From: Mesocentrotus franciscanus
Taxonomy: Eukaryota; Echinodermata; Echinoidea; Camarodonta; Strongylocentrotidae
Assembly (NCBI GenBank): GCA_037976565.1
Contig: CP137679.1
Coordinates: 9,283,973 to 9,347,972, forward strand
Direction: 5' to 3'
DNA: 64,000 bases
The notes under the pieces were generated by a model, which searched no databases, was not told the DNA's origin, and saw only the letters and a program-made list of their open reading frames with translations. A program made the translations under genes and the position numbers. Shown here piece after piece: positions 59,751 through 64,000 of the stretch (positions are counted from its first letter, which is position 1; each line of letters opens with the position of its first letter).

Positions 59751-60731
59751 TCAGGATTCAATAGTAAAGACGATTTGACACATTGAGAGATGCTGTGAAG
59801 GCTACGAGCCCATAAAATCCGTGCATGAACCCACATTCGTTCAAATACTTGCGCATGATGTTCTTCATTACTACACATTTTCTTTAACTATAATGTATGC
59901 AACACCACTGTGGTTGCTGTTTTCTACGAAGGATTTCTCTTGAGCAGCGTTATTTCAAATTTTTGTTAGACACAGTGCCCTCTTAAGAAATGAAAAGTTT
60001 CGCCCAATCTTAAATTCTTCACAAACTATTTTGCATCACTCTGGCACTCGTCAAGAGCTATGTACACGTATGGGCACATTTGTTTCTTGATTTAGTGAAC
60101 GAGCAAGAAAAAAAGGACAAAACATTTCCAAAATGGTAAAACATAATGTTGTAATCAACACACTAGAAAAGATTTAAGGTATGCGGGCGCCTCACCGCAG
60201 AATGTACACGAATATAAAGTGATATATTCGGTCATGACCTTGATACACGAATATGAGGATATTCGGGCCTCTCGTTGCCTTGATTTATCATGTTTATAAT
60301 TGTAATGAGTGTGGTAACAATGTAATGCCGAAATAAAGATATATATTCGCAAAATATTGTCAGCGAGCGAGGAAGAAAGACATTTTATTATTTGTTTACA
60401 TTTTATTTTCTCATGAAAAAAAATACCCGTTTCTGATATTTGTTTTTCACAAAATCAACGTTTATATTACATTACATTTATAAACATGAAGAGAACCTTT
60501 ATTTTGAAATAGATCGTGGATGAGGGCCCATTATGCATACAAAGACAAATATACGATCAGTTGATGAGAAAAGTTACAGAGGATGCATAAATAATGAAAT
60601 CTTACATCCTAATTTCTTTGTTGGGCCATTTTGGGGGAGACTAGCTGTAACGCGTACTCATCTGCGCGCAATGTATTGTTAAATTTCTAAGAAATGTAAA
60701 TTCCGTACTATGATTTGATACATGCGTCTTC

Positions 60732-61030
60732 TGGCAATCCTCGGGGGTAGTTGTCCTCGGGGGTAATTCTCCGCGGGGTAATTTTCCGGGGTAATTGTCC
60801 TTGGGGGTAATTGTCCTCGGGGGTAATTCTCCGGGGGGTAATTTTCCGGGGTAATTGTCCTCGGGGGTAATTCTCCTGGGGGTAATTTTCCGGGGTAATT
60901 GTCCTTGGTAATTGTCCTCGGGGTAATTCTCCGGGGTAAATTTCAGGGGTAATTGTCCTTGGGGGGTAGTTTTCCGGGGGGTTATTTTCCGGGGGTGATT
61001 GCCCAGGGGGTAATTGTCCTGATACGCCTC
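60732..61030. repeat. Right minisatellite arm, inverted
   Basis: Units of tcctcgggggtaattgtcct, the reverse complement of the left arm. The two arms could form a long imperfect stem around about 1 kb. Confidence 0.9.
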
Positions 61031-61247
61031 GCGAGCCCCGTCCAATATTTGACAGGGTAGATTTCAAGCGAAAAATACGCTCGACTCCCCGGCGGGTTTG
61101 AAATTCGGCGACTCTCTTGCTATCCACAAAATCGGCCGGAGACCGTTGGATATGTGACGCAGGCATCATTAACCACCAGTACATAGAGACCACCTGCCTA
61201 TAAAGAACAATTTCCATGTTTACATTAAGCGGTCTTTATATACAGAT

Positions 61248-61401
61248 TTCACTACTACTACTGCTGCTACTACTACTACTAATAATGATAATAAATATGA
61301 TAATAATGATAACAATAATGATAATAACATCAATAGTAATGCTGATGATGATGATAATAATGATAATAATAAAAACAATAATAGCAACAACAATAATAAT
61401 G

Positions 61402-61437
<36 letters not shown>

Positions 61438-61490
61438 GTAATATTGATATTACTAATAATTATAGTAATAGCAACAATCATGATATTGAT
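61248..61490. repeat. ACT/AAT microsatellite
   Basis: ctactactactgctg, then aataatgataat for over 200 bases. The Ile-rich frames on both strands are artefacts. Confidence 0.92.
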
Positions 61491-62865
61491 AACAATAAGA
61501 AGAACGGTAATAGCAATTTGGTCTTGTTCTCGGACGTCAGCGATATATGCTCTTGCGGACCCTGCTATTATTATCATCCCCAGCGTTGCCGAGTACCCTT
61601 TTAATACACAAATGGAGGCAAAACATAATTTTGCAAGGATGGATCACTACAGTATATCAAATTGTACTAAAACTCATCAATCAGCAAGGATCGAACCCAG
61701 GTCCTCTCGTATGCGAGTCAAGAGCCTTCACCAATATAGCAGTGTCATTTTCTTATATTCCGCAGATTTGTAACGTAAATGTGGCTACGTTCATTGTCAA
61801 AATTAGATTAGTTATTTGTACGAAATCCGGAAAAGAGATAACTAAATCTATTCTCTCTCCTAGTCATTATAAGGGGTGAGAACCAATGTTTACATTTTGA
61901 CAATTAACCTCATATTATATTTATATAGTATACTGACTTGGTACGACATAAACTTGATTTGTTATACCCACAAATTTTCCTCCCTGTCTTCTTCAAGAGC
62001 AATATGCTGGTTTTCGTTTAAGCATTCAGGGAATTTCTTCCTACCTGGGAGGAGTGTAAAATATGTAGATTATTGATTCCCAAATGAGCTTAGTACCGTG
62101 GCGGGACTTGAACCGCGAACCATGTGATCCATACTCTGGCGACGTATCCATGAGCCCACAAAACCTCTACAATGTGTCTAGATTTGGTTGAGGGCATGCA
62201 TTCAATATTATACGCAAAGCCTAATCCTCCTTAGTCACTCAATGAGGATCGCTTTACAATATGATTTTTAAAATACACAGATGAGAAAGTCTATTAAGGG
62301 TTATTTTTAACAATTTTTTTTGTACTTTCTATGATCCCACCCCTTTCGTTTACAACAATAATTTGTCATTTATATTTATTTGTGTTGTTTTACAGTGGGA
62401 AATAAATGTTTTCATTCAATTTGATATGAACTGCTTCCTTCAAAATTATTGGCATGAATTTGATAGATTTGAATCTTTAACACAATTATTTTAATTGTGT
62501 TTAATTGTCTCCCCTCTTCCTCTACCTCACACTATCTCTCTCTTTATCTCCCTCTCTCTTTCTCTCTCTTTCTTTACCTGTCCTTCTCTCCCACTCCTTC
62601 ACCCCTATCAATAGTTACAAGTGTGCCTGATACGGGTAACATAACAAGTATGCTATTCTACACATATACTCTTGCTTGGGGGAACTTACTAGTATCAATA
62701 ATATTGTTAATAATAATGATAACAACAACACTATGCTCTGCTGCTGTTGCTTATTATGATAATTAGTAAGAAGAAGAACGATATTTATGATGAGGATGAT
62801 AATAAGAAAAATAATAGTAATAATAGTAATAATAAACATAATAATAATAATAACATGGTCCTATA
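61491..62865 (+). repeat. Gene B intron 1 segment, paralogous to 8430-9490
   Basis: Shared runs in order: aacaataagaagaacg, gtcaagagccttcacc, tattccgcagatttgtaacg, cgttcattgtcaaa, tagtcattataaggggt, ggtaacca/ggaggagtg, gaaccgcgaaccatgtgatc, ttacaacaataatttgtcat and ccttcaa.attat. A 160-base SINE-like part at 61550-61710 is present only here. The match continues after the mariner-like insertion. Confidence 0.85.
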
Positions 62866-63901
62866 CAGTGTGTATACAAAAAGTGAACCCAACTTTGGTA
62901 CCTTTTAATTAAAAAGTTACAACATGTGTGAACTTGAATCATATTTTATTGTAAGGAAAAACTAATACCCTGTCTAAAGATATCATTTTCATAAGTATGG
63001 TGCCAAGGATGACTGAACAGCAGACTTTAAAAAAAGTATTATCAAAGTCCTCTTGTACCAAGGTCGGGCTGAAGCAATGAATGTGGGTCAAAATTCATTA
63101 TGTGTGTGTTATCTCATTCCAAAACAATTGTTCATTTATTTACATTGACTATAAGGCAGTTAATAACAAAAAAGGTGTTAATAAAAATTCAAACTCAAGT
63201 AAATAATTAATGAAAGCAGAATGTATGATATTCTCTTCGTTATGATGATTACATTGCTTGGCGATGGTTAAAATGAAGGTTACCTTCTCATTGAGTGATA
63301 CAAAATGAATAAAGTTTATTTGGGATGTTATCGTTTTTCAAGAAGGTCTGCTGTCAATTTCTTTGATAATTATCGTCATATGTGTTCTTTCTTGCTTTTT
63401 GTTTTAGTAACCTTTGAGTTTTCTTTCGCTATTCGAGCTTTAGCTCGACCCTTACGCGTGTGAAATGGCGCAGTGGACAAGTGAGCAGAGAGAACTTAGA
63501 TATCATGAGACAAGAATTTAGTAGGCTGTTTAAAATAATTAAAGGTGATCCTGTGGATTGAAACAAGGTTCTGTGAAAGCCTAGATACATTGCACCTTTC
63601 TAAACAATAAAGCACTGAAGCACGAGGCATAATTCAAGATTTTAAGGATTTAAGACCAAAGAAGCACATGCATATGAACTGACCCACATTGGTTCCTTTA
63701 GCCCAAACTTGAAACAAGGCGATTTTTACAACAATTTTTAAAGACCTCAGTGCTCAGTCACCAGTGGCAGAAATATTATGAACAGGGTATCGTTGGACAG
63801 AAAATATCTGATATCATCACAAAACCGATTTCAAATTCATATAGGTTATGATCTTTCAATTAGGAGCTATCAAAGTTGGGTACACTTTTTTATACGCACT
63901 G
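62866..63901. mobile_element. Tc1/mariner-like element (1036 bp), non-coding
   Basis: TA lies on each side (62864-62865 and 63902-63903). The ends are CAGTGTGTATACAAAAAGTG and, inverted, CAGTGCGTATAAAAAAGTGT, continuing into acccaactttg on both. No open frame of useful length and no DDE transposase motif is seen, so it is either decayed or non-autonomous. The paralogous empty site is at 9487-9503 in gene A (ggtccttta...gtgggcc). Confidence 0.9.
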
Positions 63902-64000
63902 TATAGGGAGTGGGCCACGTCAATAAAAATACTGCACTTCTTGTGGGACGTGGAATTAGTACTACCCCATGACTGCCAGGTAGCACTTTGATTCACCTGG

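Larger units (their letters stand above)
57965..61245. mobile_element. TU-like foldback transposon (~3.3 kb)
   Basis: It is inserted in an ACT microsatellite (57930-57955 and 61248-61280). The outer ends share aaagcgg/ctttatat and gtcacatatcc in inverted orientation. Inner arms of ~15-bp units (ggacaattaccccga) lie at 59380-59750 and, inverted, at 60732-61030. Each is bounded by cctcgcgag. The ends hold G+C-rich blocks (57990-58420, 59180-59390, 61030-61150); the centre 59760-60730 is A+T-rich and unremarkable. No transposase was recognised. Sea urchin TU elements are known for inverted repeats made of short tandem units. Confidence 0.65.

Noticed and set aside
60641..61217. Pro/Tyr/Asn-rich repeat proteins on the minus strand
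   Set aside because: They are translations of the 15-bp minisatellite arm; the 15-base period keeps any frame open.
61216..61773. 185-codon Ile/Met-rich open frame
   Set aside because: It is mostly an AAT/ATG microsatellite running into a SINE-like unit; no gene-like composition beyond it.

Overview
This is metazoan genomic DNA: A+T-rich, intron-rich, and packed with LINE, tRNA-derived SINE, hAT-, mariner- and piggyBac-like debris, foldback elements and microsatellites. An echinoderm, most plausibly a sea urchin, fits best. The reasons are an SRCR-ZP receptor gene, SINE-like units with a TAG/AAT trailer, and a long inverted-repeat element whose arms are ~15-bp tandem repeats like the TU elements described from sea urchin. 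The species call is inference.

The one well-supported gene (gene A) lies on the + strand at 3833-29136. I reconstruct 13 coding exons with consistent splice sites and phases, giving a 752-residue type I membrane protein. It has a signal peptide, a six-bladed YWTD (LDLR class B) propeller, a short Thr/Pro linker, one six-cysteine SRCR domain, a ten-cysteine ZP module, an RSRR furin-type site, one transmembrane helix and a 23-residue tail. Every module boundary is a phase 1 intron. The combination of a YWTD propeller with SRCR and ZP, with no EGF partner, is one I do not know as a named family and is the main finding.

A second copy of the upstream region, signal-peptide exon and first intron starts at about 53588, with its exon at 54182-54254. 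The window ends inside the first intron of this paralog (gene B). Intron 1 of A and of B can be matched piecewise, which shows which mobile elements arrived in one copy only: a 200-bp satellite array and a LINE in A; an L1-like LINE, a TU-like foldback element and a 1036-bp Tc1/mariner-like element in B. A third, truncated copy of the upstream region sits at 51388-51545, inside a ~2.5-kb tandem duplication (49190-51560 and 51830-53970).

Layout: 1-3184 degenerate LINE split by a hAT element; 3206-29913 gene A with repeat-filled introns; 29987-31140 intergenic with a MITE; 31141-36415 a possible 5.3-kb inverted-repeat element holding a kilobase of CTAG-rich DNA; 36416-39640 CT/CA-rich and plain A+T-rich DNA; 39640-41430 a CR1/L2-like LINE; 41431-47480 mostly featureless DNA with one MITE and one tandem repeat; 47489-48831 a possible minus-strand exon split by a hAT element; 49190-53970 tandem duplication; 53588-64000 gene B upstream region, exon 1 and part of intron 1. 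No rRNA, intact tRNA, CRISPR or prokaryotic feature is present.
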